DNA of 37,765 bases from Bacteroidales bacterium (GCA_022653735.1 JALCSU010000002.1:93643-131407), one strand, 5' to 3'. Shown: positions 7,812 to 17,167, counted from the first letter of the stretch. Made by a program: numbers and translations. Notes: generated from the letters alone by a model not told the origin.

Positions 7812-9695
7812 ATGAGTGAGGAAATAATCCCTGGTGCAGAAAATACTCCAGATGTGGGAAAAAATGAAGAGGTTGAAAAGGATCAATCAACATTGAATGA
7901 TGTAGTTGAGAACATCAATGAATCCGTCGTTCCTGATGCTGAAGAGGAGACTCCTCAAGAGCAGACTGTAGATCTGGGAAGCCTGACTCTGGCGGAACTG
8001 TCGGAGCGTTTCGACAAACTCTCCCAAGCCGAGGACAGAATGAAGAGAAATAAGGAAGCAGAGGCCATTAAATCAGCTTTCTATCGTCGTCTGTCGAAGG
8101 AAAAAGCCGATGCCGGCCTTGGCTCGAAAGTAGATGAGCCATCTTCAAGGGAAGATGTCATAGAGGAAGTCGGCCCACAGACGCAAGAGGAGAAAGAAAA
8201 TCCGTTTGCGGCCATCGAAACTGCTTTCAAGGGCGTTTATGCTAATTATAAGAAGGAGCGTGCTGAATACAACCGCCAGCAAGACGAGCAGAGAGAGCAG
8301 AATTACGAGAAGAAGATGGCTGTCATCGAGGAGCTGAAGGCTCTTGTAGAGAAGCAGGAGGATGTGAATACGACATTCCCGGCGTTCCGCGAACTGCAGA
8401 ACAAATGGCGGGAGATTGGTCCGGTGCCAGCTTCCAAGTACATAGACTTGAACAACAATTACCAGTTCTACGTAGAGAAATTCTACGATATGGTAAAGAT
8501 AAACAGGGATCTACGAGACCTGGATTTTAAGAAAAATCTTGAGGCGAAGACTCGTTTCTGCGAGCAGGCCGAGAAACTGGCGGAGGACGAGAATGTAGTC
8601 GAGGCATTCCATGAACTTCAGAAACTGCACGAACAGTGGAAAGAATTCGGCCCTGTGGCTAAGGAATTCCGCGAATCTATCTGGGATCGTTTCAAAGCTG
8701 CTACTTCTATCATAAATAAGAAATATCAGGCTTATTTTGAGGGGCAGAAAGAAAAGCAAGTTGAGAATCTGGCTCAGAAAACTCAGCTCTGCGAACTGGT
8801 AGAGGCTATAGCTGATAAAGAGGATATTAAATCCTCCAGCGAATGGAACTCTCTGACGACTCAGATAGAAGATATTCAGAAGCAATGGAGAACTATTGGC
8901 TTCGCCACGAAGAAAGAGAATCAGAAAATCTACGATCGTTTCCGCGCAGCTTGCGATAAGTTCTTCAATAGGAAGAGAGAGTATTATATGCAGTTCAAGG
9001 CCGATATGACCGAGAATGTGAATAAGAAGCTTGCTCTCATCGAGCAGGCAGAGGCATTGAAGGACAACAAGGACTGGAAGAAAACCACTCAGGACTTCAT
9101 AAATTTGCAAAAGCAGTGGAAAGAAATCGGTACCGTGCCTCGCAAAAAGTCTGAACAGCTTTGGAAGAGATTCCGTGCAGCTTGCGATGCCTTCTTCAAT
9201 GAGAGAGATAAGAATGTAAGCCCGGAAAACGATTACTACGGTAATCTCAAGGCTAAAAAAGCTATCATTGAAGAAATCAATGGTTACGAGCTTAACGAAA
9301 ACGCAGACGTAAATATTCAGGCTGCGAAAGATTTCTCTGATCGCTGGCAGTCTATCGGTTACGTGCCTTTCAAGGAAAAGGACAGCATTCAGAAAGCTTT
9401 TACTGACGCAATGCAGGCTAAGTTCCCAGGTTTCCAGGCAAGACCGTCACGCGGAGGCGGACGTGGGGATTACCGAAGGCCTATGACCGAGAAAGAGCGT
9501 CTAGTGCAGCAATATAATAAGCTGCAGCAGGATATTGTCACATTCGAAAATAACATTGGTTTCTTCTCCGAGTCAAAGAGCTCGGCCCCGCTGATTAAAC
9601 AGATGCAGGATAAGATTGAAGCATCCAAAGCTGAGTTGAGTGAGCTAGAGGCTAAGATTAGGAAAGTGGAAGAGAGCGAAGATCAGAATCAGTAA
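7812..9695 (+). CDS. DUF349 repeat protein
   Basis: This 627-residue, highly charged, mostly helical cytoplasmic protein has an acidic low-complexity N-terminus (1-60). At least five DUF349 repeats follow, each marked by W-x-x-I/F-G: KWREIGPVP (near 198), QWKEFGPVA (277), QWRTIGFAT (357), QWKEIGTVP (435) and RWQSIGYVP (516). A glycine/arginine-rich linker and a C-terminal coiled coil end it. The molecular role in Bacteroidota is not established. Its stop codon overlaps the yidC start by one base (TAATG at 9693-9697), so translation of the two is probably coupled. Confidence 0.88.
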   Translation: MSEEIIPGAENTPDVGKNEEVEKDQSTLNDVVENINESVVPDAEEETPQEQTVDLGSLTLAELSERFDKLSQAEDRMKRNKEAEAIKSAFYRRLSKEKADAGLGSKVDEPSSREDVIEEVGPQTQEEKENPFAAIETAFKGVYANYKKERAEYNRQQDEQREQNYEKKMAVIEELKALVEKQEDVNTTFPAFRELQNKWREIGPVPASKYIDLNNNYQFYVEKFYDMVKINRDLRDLDFKKNLEAKTRFCEQAEKLAEDENVVEAFHELQKLHEQWKEFGPVAKEFRESIWDRFKAATSIINKKYQAYFEGQKEKQVENLAQKTQLCELVEAIADKEDIKSSSEWNSLTTQIEDIQKQWRTIGFATKKENQKIYDRFRAACDKFFNRKREYYMQFKADMTENVNKKLALIEQAEALKDNKDWKKTTQDFINLQKQWKEIGTVPRKKSEQLWKRFRAACDAFFNERDKNVSPENDYYGNLKAKKAIIEEINGYELNENADVNIQAAKDFSDRWQSIGYVPFKEKDSIQKAFTDAMQAKFPGFQARPSRGGGRGDYRRPMTEKERLVQQYNKLQQDIVTFENNIGFFSESKSSAPLIKQMQDKIEASKAELSELEAKIRKVEESEDQNQ

Positions 9696-11581
9696 TGGAT
9701 AAGAATTCTATTATCGGAATTATCCTCATGGGGTTGGTCCTCTTCGGATTCACCTTTTATGAGAACAAGCAATATCAGAAAAAAGCGGCTTATCAGGCCC
9801 AGTTGGATTCGATAGCCTACGTTGAACAATTGAAGGCTGACTCGATAGCTGCTGCGAATGCGGCAGTCATTGATTCAGCGAAGATAGGCTTGCCTCTTAC
9901 AGACACCGTCGTTCACCAGCGCATATTCAAGGATTCTCTTCTAGATGCTTCTCATCAGGCAGAAGGCTCTGTGTACACGTTGCAGAATGACAAGATGGAA
10001 ATCGCCTTTACCACTAAAGGCGGTCAGCCATATTCAGTAAGACTTAAAGATTATAGAAATTACGACAGCACGGACCTGTACATATTTAAGCCAGGAGAGA
10101 GCCATTTAGGCATACAGGTCTATGCTGGTGAGAATATTAATACATCTGACTTCAATTTCGCCCTTGCCGAGCATACGGACACTTCCATTGCGATGAGGCT
10201 GATGTTCGAGGGCGGAGCTTACATAGAGCAGAGGTATTCTATAAGCCAAGGCTCCTATGTGGTTAACGACAGGCTTTCATTCATAGGGATGGATAAGGTT
10301 ATTCCAAGAAATGTCAATAATATAGACATTGATTATTTCATGACCTTGCCACGAATGGAGAAAGGCTATAAGAACGAGGTTCAGTACTCGAAGCTAGACT
10401 ATTATTTCAATGGCGAAAAGAAGCCAGAGGAAATGGGCAAAGGCAGGAATGCCGAAAAGAGGGTAGACAACAGAATCGGCTGGTTTGCTTTCCAGCAGCA
10501 GTTTTTCTCTGCAATCATGAGGGCTCCGGATGAATTCTCATCTGCAGATTTCGACATTAAGTTCTTCCCTGAGGATGACGCTGATCGAAACCTGATGACT
10601 TGCGATGCAAGGCTGAGGGCTGATTTCATTCCCGGGAACAGCGAGACGGTCATTCCGTTCGAGTTCTATTTCGGGCCTAACCATTTCAGGACTCTGAAAT
10701 CGTATGACCAGAAGTATGAAAAGATAATACCTCTGGGTGGCTGGCTGGTAGGCTGGTTCACGAAGTACGTGATTATCCCGCTATTCGATTTCTTGCATAA
10801 GTTCATTAGCAACTTCGGGCTCATCATCCTGCTCATGACCATATTCATAAAGATCGTGGTCCTTCCTTTTGCTTTCAAGTCGTATTCCTCTTCTGCTAAG
10901 ATGGAAGCCATCAAGCCGGAGATTGACAAGCTGAATGAGAAATATCCTAAGCAGGAAGATGCCATGAAGAAGCAGCAGGCCCAGATGGATCTGTACAAAC
11001 GGGCCGGAATAAGCCCGATGGGCGGCTGTCTCCCTATGCTGTTGCAGTTCCCGATCCTGTGGGCAATGTTCAGGTTCTTCCCAGCTTCCATCGAGCTTCG
11101 CCAGCAGAGTTTCTTATGGGCCGATGACCTTAGCGCATACGATTCCATCTGGGATTTCGGGACAAGAATACCTCTGTTAGGAGACCATCTGTCGCTGTTC
11201 GCATTGCTGATGGCTGTTTCCATGTTCTTTTATTCGAAGATAACTACTAAGAGTCAGCCTGGCGGCAACGATCCGAATATGGCAGCGATGAAATTCATGA
11301 GCGTTTGGATGATGCCGATCATGATGTTCTTCATCTGCAACAGCCTGTCGGCTGGTCTTAGCTATTATTACCTGATCTCTAACTTGATCACCATGCTTGA
11401 AACTTGGGTTATCAAGAAGTGGTTCGTGCATCCTGAGGAAATCAGGGCGAAGCTGGCTGCTACTGAAGGGAAGGCCAGGCCAAAGAGCAAATGGCAGCAG
11501 AGGCTGGAGGAGGCTCAGAAGATGCAGCGCAAGATGCTGGAGGAGCAGGAGAAAAAGCAGAGAAAAGGAGGTCGCAGATAA
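9695..11581 (+). CDS. yidC: membrane protein insertase YidC
   Basis: This 628-residue protein inserts and folds inner-membrane proteins, alone or with SecYEG. It begins with an uncleaved N-terminal membrane anchor (about 5-21). A large periplasmic beta-sandwich domain runs to about residue 345. The conserved Oxa1-like core begins near FISNFGLIILLMTIFIKIVVLPF and includes MGGCLPMLLQFPI and the later helix pair. The C-terminus is rich in K, R, E and Q, as expected of a ribosome-contacting tail. Size matches Bacteroidota orthologues. It is translationally coupled to the DUF349 gene and 5 nt ahead of yggS. Confidence 0.97.
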   Translation: MDKNSIIGIILMGLVLFGFTFYENKQYQKKAAYQAQLDSIAYVEQLKADSIAAANAAVIDSAKIGLPLTDTVVHQRIFKDSLLDASHQAEGSVYTLQNDKMEIAFTTKGGQPYSVRLKDYRNYDSTDLYIFKPGESHLGIQVYAGENINTSDFNFALAEHTDTSIAMRLMFEGGAYIEQRYSISQGSYVVNDRLSFIGMDKVIPRNVNNIDIDYFMTLPRMEKGYKNEVQYSKLDYYFNGEKKPEEMGKGRNAEKRVDNRIGWFAFQQQFFSAIMRAPDEFSSADFDIKFFPEDDADRNLMTCDARLRADFIPGNSETVIPFEFYFGPNHFRTLKSYDQKYEKIIPLGGWLVGWFTKYVIIPLFDFLHKFISNFGLIILLMTIFIKIVVLPFAFKSYSSSAKMEAIKPEIDKLNEKYPKQEDAMKKQQAQMDLYKRAGISPMGGCLPMLLQFPILWAMFRFFPASIELRQQSFLWADDLSAYDSIWDFGTRIPLLGDHLSLFALLMAVSMFFYSKITTKSQPGGNDPNMAAMKFMSVWMMPIMMFFICNSLSAGLSYYYLISNLITMLETWVIKKWFVHPEEIRAKLAATEGKARPKSKWQQRLEEAQKMQRKMLEEQEKKQRKGGRR

Positions 11582-11586
11582 CGAAT

Positions 11587-12237
11587 ATGATAGAAGAAAA
11601 TTTAAAGAATATCATTTCGGAGCTGCCATCAGGAGTCAAACTGGTGGCAGTCTCTAAATTTCATCCTTTCGAGGCCATCCTGACAGCATATCAGGCTGGG
11701 CAGAAAGTCTTTGGAGAGAATCGTCCGCAAGAGTTCTACAGGAAGGTTCTTCAGCTGCCACAGGACATAGAGTGGCATTTCATCGGCCATCTTCAGACCA
11801 ATAAACTGAAACTCGTCCTGCCATATGCTTCTCTGGTCGAATCCATAGATTCTTTCGAGCTTCTGGATGCCGTTCAGCGCTGGGGCGTGGCTCATGACAA
11901 GGTGATTGACGCCCTTCTGGAATTGCACCTTGGTGCTGAGGCGACTAAAGGCGGTTTCACTGAGGCTGAGATAGAGCAGTTGCTTTCTAATACATACTCT
12001 CACGTGCGTTTTCATGGCCTGATGGGCATGGCGACCAACACCGATGACGAGTCTGTCATTCGAGCCGATTTCAAACGCATTCAGGATTTTAAGTTGCAAC
12101 TGAATGCCGAGCATCCAGAGCTTTCAGATTTCACTGAGCTCTCCATCGGCATGTCTCACGACTGGAAGATTGCCCTAGAGTACGGCGCCACCATCGTCCG
12201 CATCGGCACGGCCATCTTCGGCCCACGGCAGTACTAG
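11587..12237 (+). CDS. yggS: pyridoxal-phosphate homeostasis protein, YggS/PLPBP family
   Basis: The ATG at 11587 (MIEENLKNII), 5 nt after the yidC stop, gives a 216-residue protein of normal family length. An upstream in-frame start would overlap yidC by 90 bp. Family landmarks are LVAVSKFHP with the PLP-binding lysine, FGENRPQEF, WHFIGHLQTNK, GLMGMATN and ELSIGMSHDW, then VRIGTAIFGPRQY at the end. It is a single-domain type III fold PLP carrier without known catalysis that keeps PLP and amino-acid pools balanced. Its stop shares CTAG with the stop of the convergent methyltransferase gene. Confidence 0.95.
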   Translation: MIEENLKNIISELPSGVKLVAVSKFHPFEAILTAYQAGQKVFGENRPQEFYRKVLQLPQDIEWHFIGHLQTNKLKLVLPYASLVESIDSFELLDAVQRWGVAHDKVIDALLELHLGAEATKGGFTEAEIEQLLSNTYSHVRFHGLMGMATNTDDESVIRADFKRIQDFKLQLNAEHPELSDFTELSIGMSHDWKIALEYGATIVRIGTAIFGPRQY

Positions 12238-13649
12238 GTTGTCATGCTCCGGCACGTCTGCCCCTTATCGCAGATGATGAGATAATTTCCAGGGCGGACC
12301 GGAGTCTCTATCCGGGCGCCGAAGATCATGGCGTCGTCTCCGGATTTCACGCCCAGTCGGCTGCGAAGCTCATCGCTTGATAGTGGTATGTTCCTGGCAG
12401 CAACCTCGCAGTTCGGGTATTCGTTCTTTATTTTCTTTATGGAAGCCTTGTCAAACGTCAGGATTTCCTTGACACTGAATATTTTGCCGAACGGTTCCAG
12501 AGTCTCCGCCTTGTCTTTCAGCTCAGCTTCGGATAGCGGCTGCGAGAACGTGTAGAGATGGGTGAATTTCCCAAGCTTCACTAGACCGAATCTGGAGCAA
12601 ATTGCATTGAACGCACCTGCCTTCGTTATGGATTTTCCTGGCTCGAAGAGGACCCTCATGAATGTGGAGTCGGGGAGCACTGCCTTCGAACGAACTATTT
12701 CATCTTGACTGAATTTGAGGGATCTGCCGTCTTCGACGCATAGGAAAGTAGCATCTCCGTCCCAGTCCCGGTCCATCCATACAAGCAATTCTTTGCATTC
12801 CCCAGCTATCGCGACTACGTGGATCTCCCTTATCCAGTTTCGATTCCATCCTGTGCCGAAAGTCTTTTCCGAATATTCCTCATAGCAATGGTTCAAACGC
12901 TCGGTGGTCAGGCTGATGTCTGCCATGGGGGAAAGCTTTAAAAGAATGTTCCTTGAATATGAGAACAAGGCTGGCAGCAGTTCCAGCACGTCCGGCTGGC
13001 AATCCTCTATCATATAAAATCTGTTGCCGTTAGAACCTCGCCTGGACGGGTCTAAGAATATGATGTCTGGATGCATAGTCTCGGATTGCTCCAAGCCAAA
13101 GTTGCCGGTGTCATAATTGCTTGAGCGAAGAATGTCGGGTAGCGACTTGGCGGTGAGTTCGGTGCAGGATATTCGTATGTTCTCGATGCCTAGGACATTG
13201 AAGTTGTGCCTGGCCGCCTCTGCCAGAACTGGATTCATGTCATTGTACAGTACCACGCCAGCAATTTTCGAGAAGGCTGCCGTATCTATCCCCAGCCCGC
13301 CCGTCAAGTCAGCGATCACTTTTTCCTGTTCCTCTGAGGAATATTCATCAAGTATTTTCCTGGCAAGTTCTGCCTTATATTCCGCAGTGGCGGAAGAACT
13401 GCACTGCTCGGCGCAGAGTGTCGTGGGATAAATCATTCCCGTGCAGCTCCATAGTTCAGGAACCTTCTTCCGAAGTTTCTTCCTTGCCTCGATTGTGTTT
13501 ATGGCTAGGTCCTTTGGGTTTGTCTTCCCAATGTTGAAATCTTCAGGCGCAGGCCATTTCTTCGTGGACAGCATCAGCCGTGCGGTGTCGGCATCGGCAT
13601 TGTCGACTATGAATTTCTCGAAATCCGTCATATTCACAAATTTAGGCAT
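12234..13649 (-). CDS. class I SAM methyltransferase with PG1098 and THUMP-like domains
   Basis: This 471-residue protein has a helical N-terminus with repeated KKxR features. The Rossmann SAM-binding segment is VIADLTGGLGIDTAAFSK with VLYNDMNPVLAEAARHN following, and the motif IV-like segment is IIFLDPSRRG. The C-terminal part (about 300-465) corresponds to the ferredoxin-like and THUMP-like domains of the Bacteroidota PG1098 family. An RNA substrate is likely from the THUMP-like domain, but the target is unknown. A second ATG six codons in (13631) is an equally good start. The gene is convergent with yggS and diverges from the phosphohexomutase gene. Confidence 0.85.
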   Translation of the reverse strand: MPKFVNMTDFEKFIVDNADADTARLMLSTKKWPAPEDFNIGKTNPKDLAINTIEARKKLRKKVPELWSCTGMIYPTTLCAEQCSSSATAEYKAELARKILDEYSSEEQEKVIADLTGGLGIDTAAFSKIAGVVLYNDMNPVLAEAARHNFNVLGIENIRISCTELTAKSLPDILRSSNYDTGNFGLEQSETMHPDIIFLDPSRRGSNGNRFYMIEDCQPDVLELLPALFSYSRNILLKLSPMADISLTTERLNHCYEEYSEKTFGTGWNRNWIREIHVVAIAGECKELLVWMDRDWDGDATFLCVEDGRSLKFSQDEIVRSKAVLPDSTFMRVLFEPGKSITKAGAFNAICSRFGLVKLGKFTHLYTFSQPLSEAELKDKAETLEPFGKIFSVKEILTFDKASIKKIKNEYPNCEVAARNIPLSSDELRSRLGVKSGDDAMIFGARIETPVRPGNYLIICDKGQTCRSMTT

Positions 13650-13723
13650 TATTGTTAGAAACAGTTGTCTTCTTTTGACAAAATATTTCCCATCATCATG
13701 AAATAAAACAGCCGATAATTGAG

Positions 13724-13731
13724 TATCTTTA
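13724..13731 (+). promoter_or_regulatory. probable -7 box of the phosphohexomutase gene
   Basis: TATCTTTA matches TAnnTTTG except at the last base. The ATG is at 13752, 20 nt further on. Confidence 0.4.
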
Positions 13732-13751
13732 TAAGCTAAAATTTTAAGAAT

Positions 13752-15416
13752 ATGACACAGGACTTCAATGAGGTAGCAAACAAATGGCTAAATGGAAATT
13801 TCGACCCGGAAACCAAAGGCAAGATCATAGAACTAAGAAATAACGATCCTGCTGGTTTCGAGGACGCTTTTTATAAAAATCTTGAATTCGGAACAGGAGG
13901 ACTGCGCGGGCTGATGGGCGTAGGCACCAACAGGATGAATAAATATACCGTCGGCATGGCGACTCAAGGTCTTGCGAACTATATTTTGAAGAAATGCGTA
14001 GGCGACGACCTTAGAGTGTGCATTTCCTACGACAGCAGAAACAATTCAAAGGAATTCGCTAAGATTGCCTCGGACGTCTTCAGCGCAAACGGGCTGCACG
14101 TTTTCATGTTCGAGAACATTCGCCCTACGCCAGAGCTCAGCTATTCCATCCGCAAGATGGGGGCTGTCGCAGGAGTGATGGTGACGGCGTCGCACAATCC
14201 TAAAGAATATAACGGATACAAGGTTTATTGGTCAGACGGAGCGCAGATCGTGCCACCTGTCGATGGGGAAATCATCGATGAAGTCTCAAAGGTGAATGAC
14301 CCGTCGCTGGTGAAGTTTGAGAGGGGAGAGCATTGTGGCGAGGTTGAACTGATGGGTAAAGAAATGGATGAGGCGTATCTTCATGACATTCTGTCGCTCA
14401 CCCTCAGTCCGGAGTCTCGTGCGCGTCATTCGGACATCAAAATCGTTTACACACCGCTACATGGCACTGGGGTTCGCATCGTTCCTGAGTGCCTGAAGAG
14501 GCTCGGATTTACGAATGTCTACCATGTTTACGATCAGGACATCAGCGATGGCAATTTTCCTACCGTCGTGTCTCCTAATCCAGAGGAGCCGGCGGCAATG
14601 AAGATGGCCTTGGATGTTGCCGAGGAGAAGAAAGCCGACATAGTCATGGCTACGGACCCGGATGCTGATCGCCTGGGCATAGCGGTTCGCGACAACGATG
14701 GTAACATGGTACAGTTCAATGGCAATCAGACTGCTTCGATGCTGACATATTATATTCTAACTCGCTGGAAAGAGCTTGGCAAGCTGGATTCATCGAAATA
14801 TATTGTCAAGACGATTGTCACGACCCAGCTCATTGCCGAGATCGCTGAAAGCTTCGGAGTCAGGTGTTACGATGTATTAACCGGCTTCAAATGGATAGAG
14901 GAGATCGTACACAAAAACGAGGGCAAAGGATATTTCATCTGTGGAGGCGAGGAAAGTTACGGTTTCAACGTGGGTGAGTTCGTTCGCGACAAGGATGCTC
15001 CTGTGGCTTGCTCGATGGTTGCGGACTGCGCCGCATGGGCTGCAGACCAGGGACTAACCCTGTATCAGCTAATGCAGAAGATCTACAAGGAATATGGCTA
15101 TCGCAAGGAGTCGATGGTCTACATTGTGCGAAAAGGAAAGTCCGGGGCTGAGGAGATAGCTGGCATGATGGACGACATGAGACAGAATCCTCCGAAGGAG
15201 ATTGCCGGAATTGGGGTTTCCAAAGTCATTGATTATGAATGTCCTGACAAGACCGGCCTGCCTAAGTCCAATGTGTTGCAGTTCTTCAATGCGGAAGGGG
15301 ATGTCGTGACCGTCCGCCCATCAGGCACAGAGCCGAAAATCAAATTCTATTTCGGAGCCAAAGGGGATTCCGCTGACGTAAAGCTCAAGCAGCTAGCCGA
15401 CCAGTTCGTAAAATAA
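13752..15416 (+). CDS. phosphoglucomutase/phosphomannomutase-type phosphohexomutase
   Basis: This 554-residue, four-domain enzyme interconverts hexose 1- and 6-phosphates through a phosphoserine. Seen directly are FGTGGLRG (47-54), the catalytic loop TASHNP with Ser147, the metal-binding DPDADRLG with Asp302, 304 and 306, the sugar-binding GGEESYGF, and the phosphate-binding RPSGTEPKIKFY near the C-terminus. The length and the GTGGLRG variant fit the long PGM2-like subfamily typical of Bacteroidota. Glucose versus mannose preference cannot be decided from sequence. It is monocistronic with a terminator directly after the stop. Confidence 0.94.
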   Translation: MTQDFNEVANKWLNGNFDPETKGKIIELRNNDPAGFEDAFYKNLEFGTGGLRGLMGVGTNRMNKYTVGMATQGLANYILKKCVGDDLRVCISYDSRNNSKEFAKIASDVFSANGLHVFMFENIRPTPELSYSIRKMGAVAGVMVTASHNPKEYNGYKVYWSDGAQIVPPVDGEIIDEVSKVNDPSLVKFERGEHCGEVELMGKEMDEAYLHDILSLTLSPESRARHSDIKIVYTPLHGTGVRIVPECLKRLGFTNVYHVYDQDISDGNFPTVVSPNPEEPAAMKMALDVAEEKKADIVMATDPDADRLGIAVRDNDGNMVQFNGNQTASMLTYYILTRWKELGKLDSSKYIVKTIVTTQLIAEIAESFGVRCYDVLTGFKWIEEIVHKNEGKGYFICGGEESYGFNVGEFVRDKDAPVACSMVADCAAWAADQGLTLYQLMQKIYKEYGYRKESMVYIVRKGKSGAEEIAGMMDDMRQNPPKEIAGIGVSKVIDYECPDKTGLPKSNVLQFFNAEGDVVTVRPSGTEPKIKFYFGAKGDSADVKLKQLADQFVK

Positions 15417-15421
15417 TAAAG

Positions 15422-15445
15422 GCCGGTCATTAGACCGGCTCTTTT
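15422..15445 (+). terminator. rho-independent terminator of the phosphohexomutase gene
   Basis: The stem GCCGGTC/GACCGGC with loop ATTA is followed by TCTTTTT, starting 5 nt after the stop codon. Confidence 0.85.
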
Positions 15446-15454
15446 TATGGCTTG

Positions 15455-15527
15455 AGCCACTCATCAGATTCGAACTGACGACCTGCGCGTTACGAATGCG
15501 CTGCTCTACCGACTGAGCTAAAGTGGC
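15455..15527 (-). tRNA. tRNA-Thr (CGU)
   Basis: Read on the minus strand, the 73-nt sequence folds as a cloverleaf. The acceptor GCCACTT pairs with GAGTGGC, the D arm is GCTC...GAGC, the anticodon loop is TTCGTAA with anticodon CGT, and the T arm contains GTTCGAATC. No CCA is encoded. The lowest anticodon-stem pair is an A-C mismatch. It reads ACG threonine codons. A promoter lies 30 nt upstream. Confidence 0.93.
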
Positions 15528-15557
15528 TTTTGAACATTTCTCTGGGAAATGAGCATG

Positions 15558-15565
15558 CAAATATA
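15558..15565 (-). promoter_or_regulatory. -7 box of the tRNA-Thr gene
   Basis: TATATTTG on the minus strand, 31 nt from the first base of the tRNA. It is back to back with the flavoprotein promoter. Confidence 0.6.
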
Positions 15566-15587
15566 ATCAATTTTCTTTAGTTAAGGC

Positions 15588-15595
15588 TATATTTG
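15588..15595 (+). promoter_or_regulatory. -7 box of the flavoprotein gene
   Basis: TATATTTG, with the ATG 15 nt beyond its last base, giving a leader of roughly 8 nt. Confidence 0.6.
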
Positions 15596-15609
15596 CAAAC
15601 GAAAAATTT

Positions 15610-17085
15610 ATGAATATGAAATATGATGTCGTGATAATAGGTGGCGGCGCTGCTGGCCTGCTCGCAGCCCATGGGGTAAAAACCGCTTCTCCTGATGCTA
15701 AGGTGGTTATTTTGGAAAAAATGCCTCGCCCAGGAAGGAAGATTCTGTTCACGGGAAAGGGGCGCTGCAACTTCACGAATGTCAAGGAATGGAACGATTT
15801 CTCGACGCATATTCGAACGAACCCGAATTTCGTTAAGCCTTCCTATTACAATTTCACGCCTGACGACATGATTGATTTGCTGGAGAGCAATGGCCTGGAG
15901 ACGGTAGTGGAGAGAGGAGACCGGGCTTTCCCATATTCTCATAGAGCATCGGATGTCGTGGATACGCTTGTGCAACTAGTCCTGAAAGATGGAGTGATGC
16001 TGCTCTCTGACCGTGAGGTAAAGGACGTCTTGAAATTCGATGGTGGATTCTCTGTACTTACATCAAGCGGGGAGCAATTCGATGCATCCAAACTTGTAAT
16101 ATCAACCGGCGGCCTGTCATATCCGGGAACAGGCTCGACAGGTGACGGTTACATATTCGCAAAAAAACTTGGACACAGCGTAACCCCAACCTTCCCTTCT
16201 CTCACTGCTCTTGTCCCGAGAGGATACAAAATCATTGAAAAACCAGATATGGAGATGCGTGGCCACATTGACAGGGGACTGCCGATGACAGCTGCGGGGC
16301 AGGATCTCATGGGAGCGAAGCTTAAGAATATATCGCTGACTGTCTTCGTTGACGGTCAGCAGCAAGAGTCTGAGTTCGGAGACGTGGACTTCACAGATGG
16401 CGGCATAGAAGGACCGATTGGTTTCCAGGTCAGCAGGCATTGCGTAAAGGCAATGATGAATGGGAGTAAGGTTTCCGTGTCATTGGACCTCAAGGCAGGA
16501 GTGCCACTTGAAGAACTCTCGGAGCGTATTCACTCTCTGTGGGCAGAAATTGAGAACGATCCGCGCTCAAAGGGATGGAAGGATGGCAGAGGATTGAATG
16601 GCAAAGAGATGTATAGGATATTGCTCGGAAAATTAATGCCTTGGGAACTCATTCCTGGATTCCAAGCTTGGAATCCGTCGATATTGAGTTTCACGCAAAA
16701 CGATACTCGTGCTTGCGGATCTCGATCAAAGGCATCTTTCTTTTATCAGGCAAGGCGCAAGGGCGCTTTTCCGTCTCGGGATGGTAGAAGACAGTTCAAA
16801 TATCAGAAGCGTTCCTACAGCGTAGATCTTGACCTGCTTGCTAAGTGCCTGAAAGATTGGAAATTTGATATTGATGGCTACGTCGGATATGAGCGCTGTG
16901 TTATTACTGCAGGTGGCGTTTCAACCGATGAGGTGTTTCCAAAGACAATGGAATCCAAGATTGCGCCTGGCCTATACCTTTGCGGTGAAGTACTCGATAT
17001 GGATTGCGACACAGGTGGCTACAACCTTCAATGCGCATTCTCCACAGGCTACCTCGCCGGCCAGTCCGCCGCGAAAGCATTGTGA
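15610..17085 (+). CDS. FAD-dependent oxidoreductase, HI0933/YhiN/BaiN family
   Basis: This 491-residue flavoprotein starts with a dinucleotide-binding fold VVIIGGGAAGLLAAHG. It carries the family signatures GKGRCNFTN, STGGLSYPGTGSTGDGY and the C-terminal TMESK...GLYLCGEVLDMDCDTGGYNLQ. The family includes the bile-acid enzyme BaiN, but most members have unknown substrates. Many members are 400-420 residues; here the region between about 300 and 410 is longer, with an insertion around PWELIPGFQAWNPSIL and a basic stretch QARRKGAFPSRDGRRQFK. A start at codon 3 (15616) is possible. The last codons and stop (17077-17109) are part of a 33-bp direct repeat shared with the adjoining RAYT island. Confidence 0.85.
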   Translation: MNMKYDVVIIGGGAAGLLAAHGVKTASPDAKVVILEKMPRPGRKILFTGKGRCNFTNVKEWNDFSTHIRTNPNFVKPSYYNFTPDDMIDLLESNGLETVVERGDRAFPYSHRASDVVDTLVQLVLKDGVMLLSDREVKDVLKFDGGFSVLTSSGEQFDASKLVISTGGLSYPGTGSTGDGYIFAKKLGHSVTPTFPSLTALVPRGYKIIEKPDMEMRGHIDRGLPMTAAGQDLMGAKLKNISLTVFVDGQQQESEFGDVDFTDGGIEGPIGFQVSRHCVKAMMNGSKVSVSLDLKAGVPLEELSERIHSLWAEIENDPRSKGWKDGRGLNGKEMYRILLGKLMPWELIPGFQAWNPSILSFTQNDTRACGSRSKASFFYQARRKGAFPSRDGRRQFKYQKRSYSVDLDLLAKCLKDWKFDIDGYVGYERCVITAGGVSTDEVFPKTMESKIAPGLYLCGEVLDMDCDTGGYNLQCAFSTGYLAGQSAAKAL

Positions 17086-17167
17086 TCCATCACGACCTTT
17101 TTCCGCAGGCTGCGACATGGTCTTCCTACCCAACGCATTGTGATCCATCACGACCTTTCTCCGCAGG
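17077..17167 (+). repeat. 33-bp direct repeat pair across the flavoprotein stop codon
   Basis: The segments 17077-17109 and 17135-17167 are identical at 32 of 33 positions, both starting GCATTGTGATCCATCACGAC. They are separated by 25 bp. The first copy contains the flavoprotein stop codon; the second leads into a family-1 half site, GCAGGGTACTTTCGG (17163-17177). This looks like a local duplication at the edge of the RAYT island. Confidence 0.85.

Noticed and set aside
8511..9110. 199-codon minus-strand open frame inside the DUF349 gene
   Set aside because: It mirrors the Lys/Glu-rich codons of the plus-strand gene (Leu/Phe-rich output) and has no start signals.
17077..17167. Repeat-spacer-repeat layout (33-25-33 bp) resembling a minimal CRISPR
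   Set aside because: There are only two repeats, one includes a stop codon of a gene, the spacer is short and there are no cas genes nearby.
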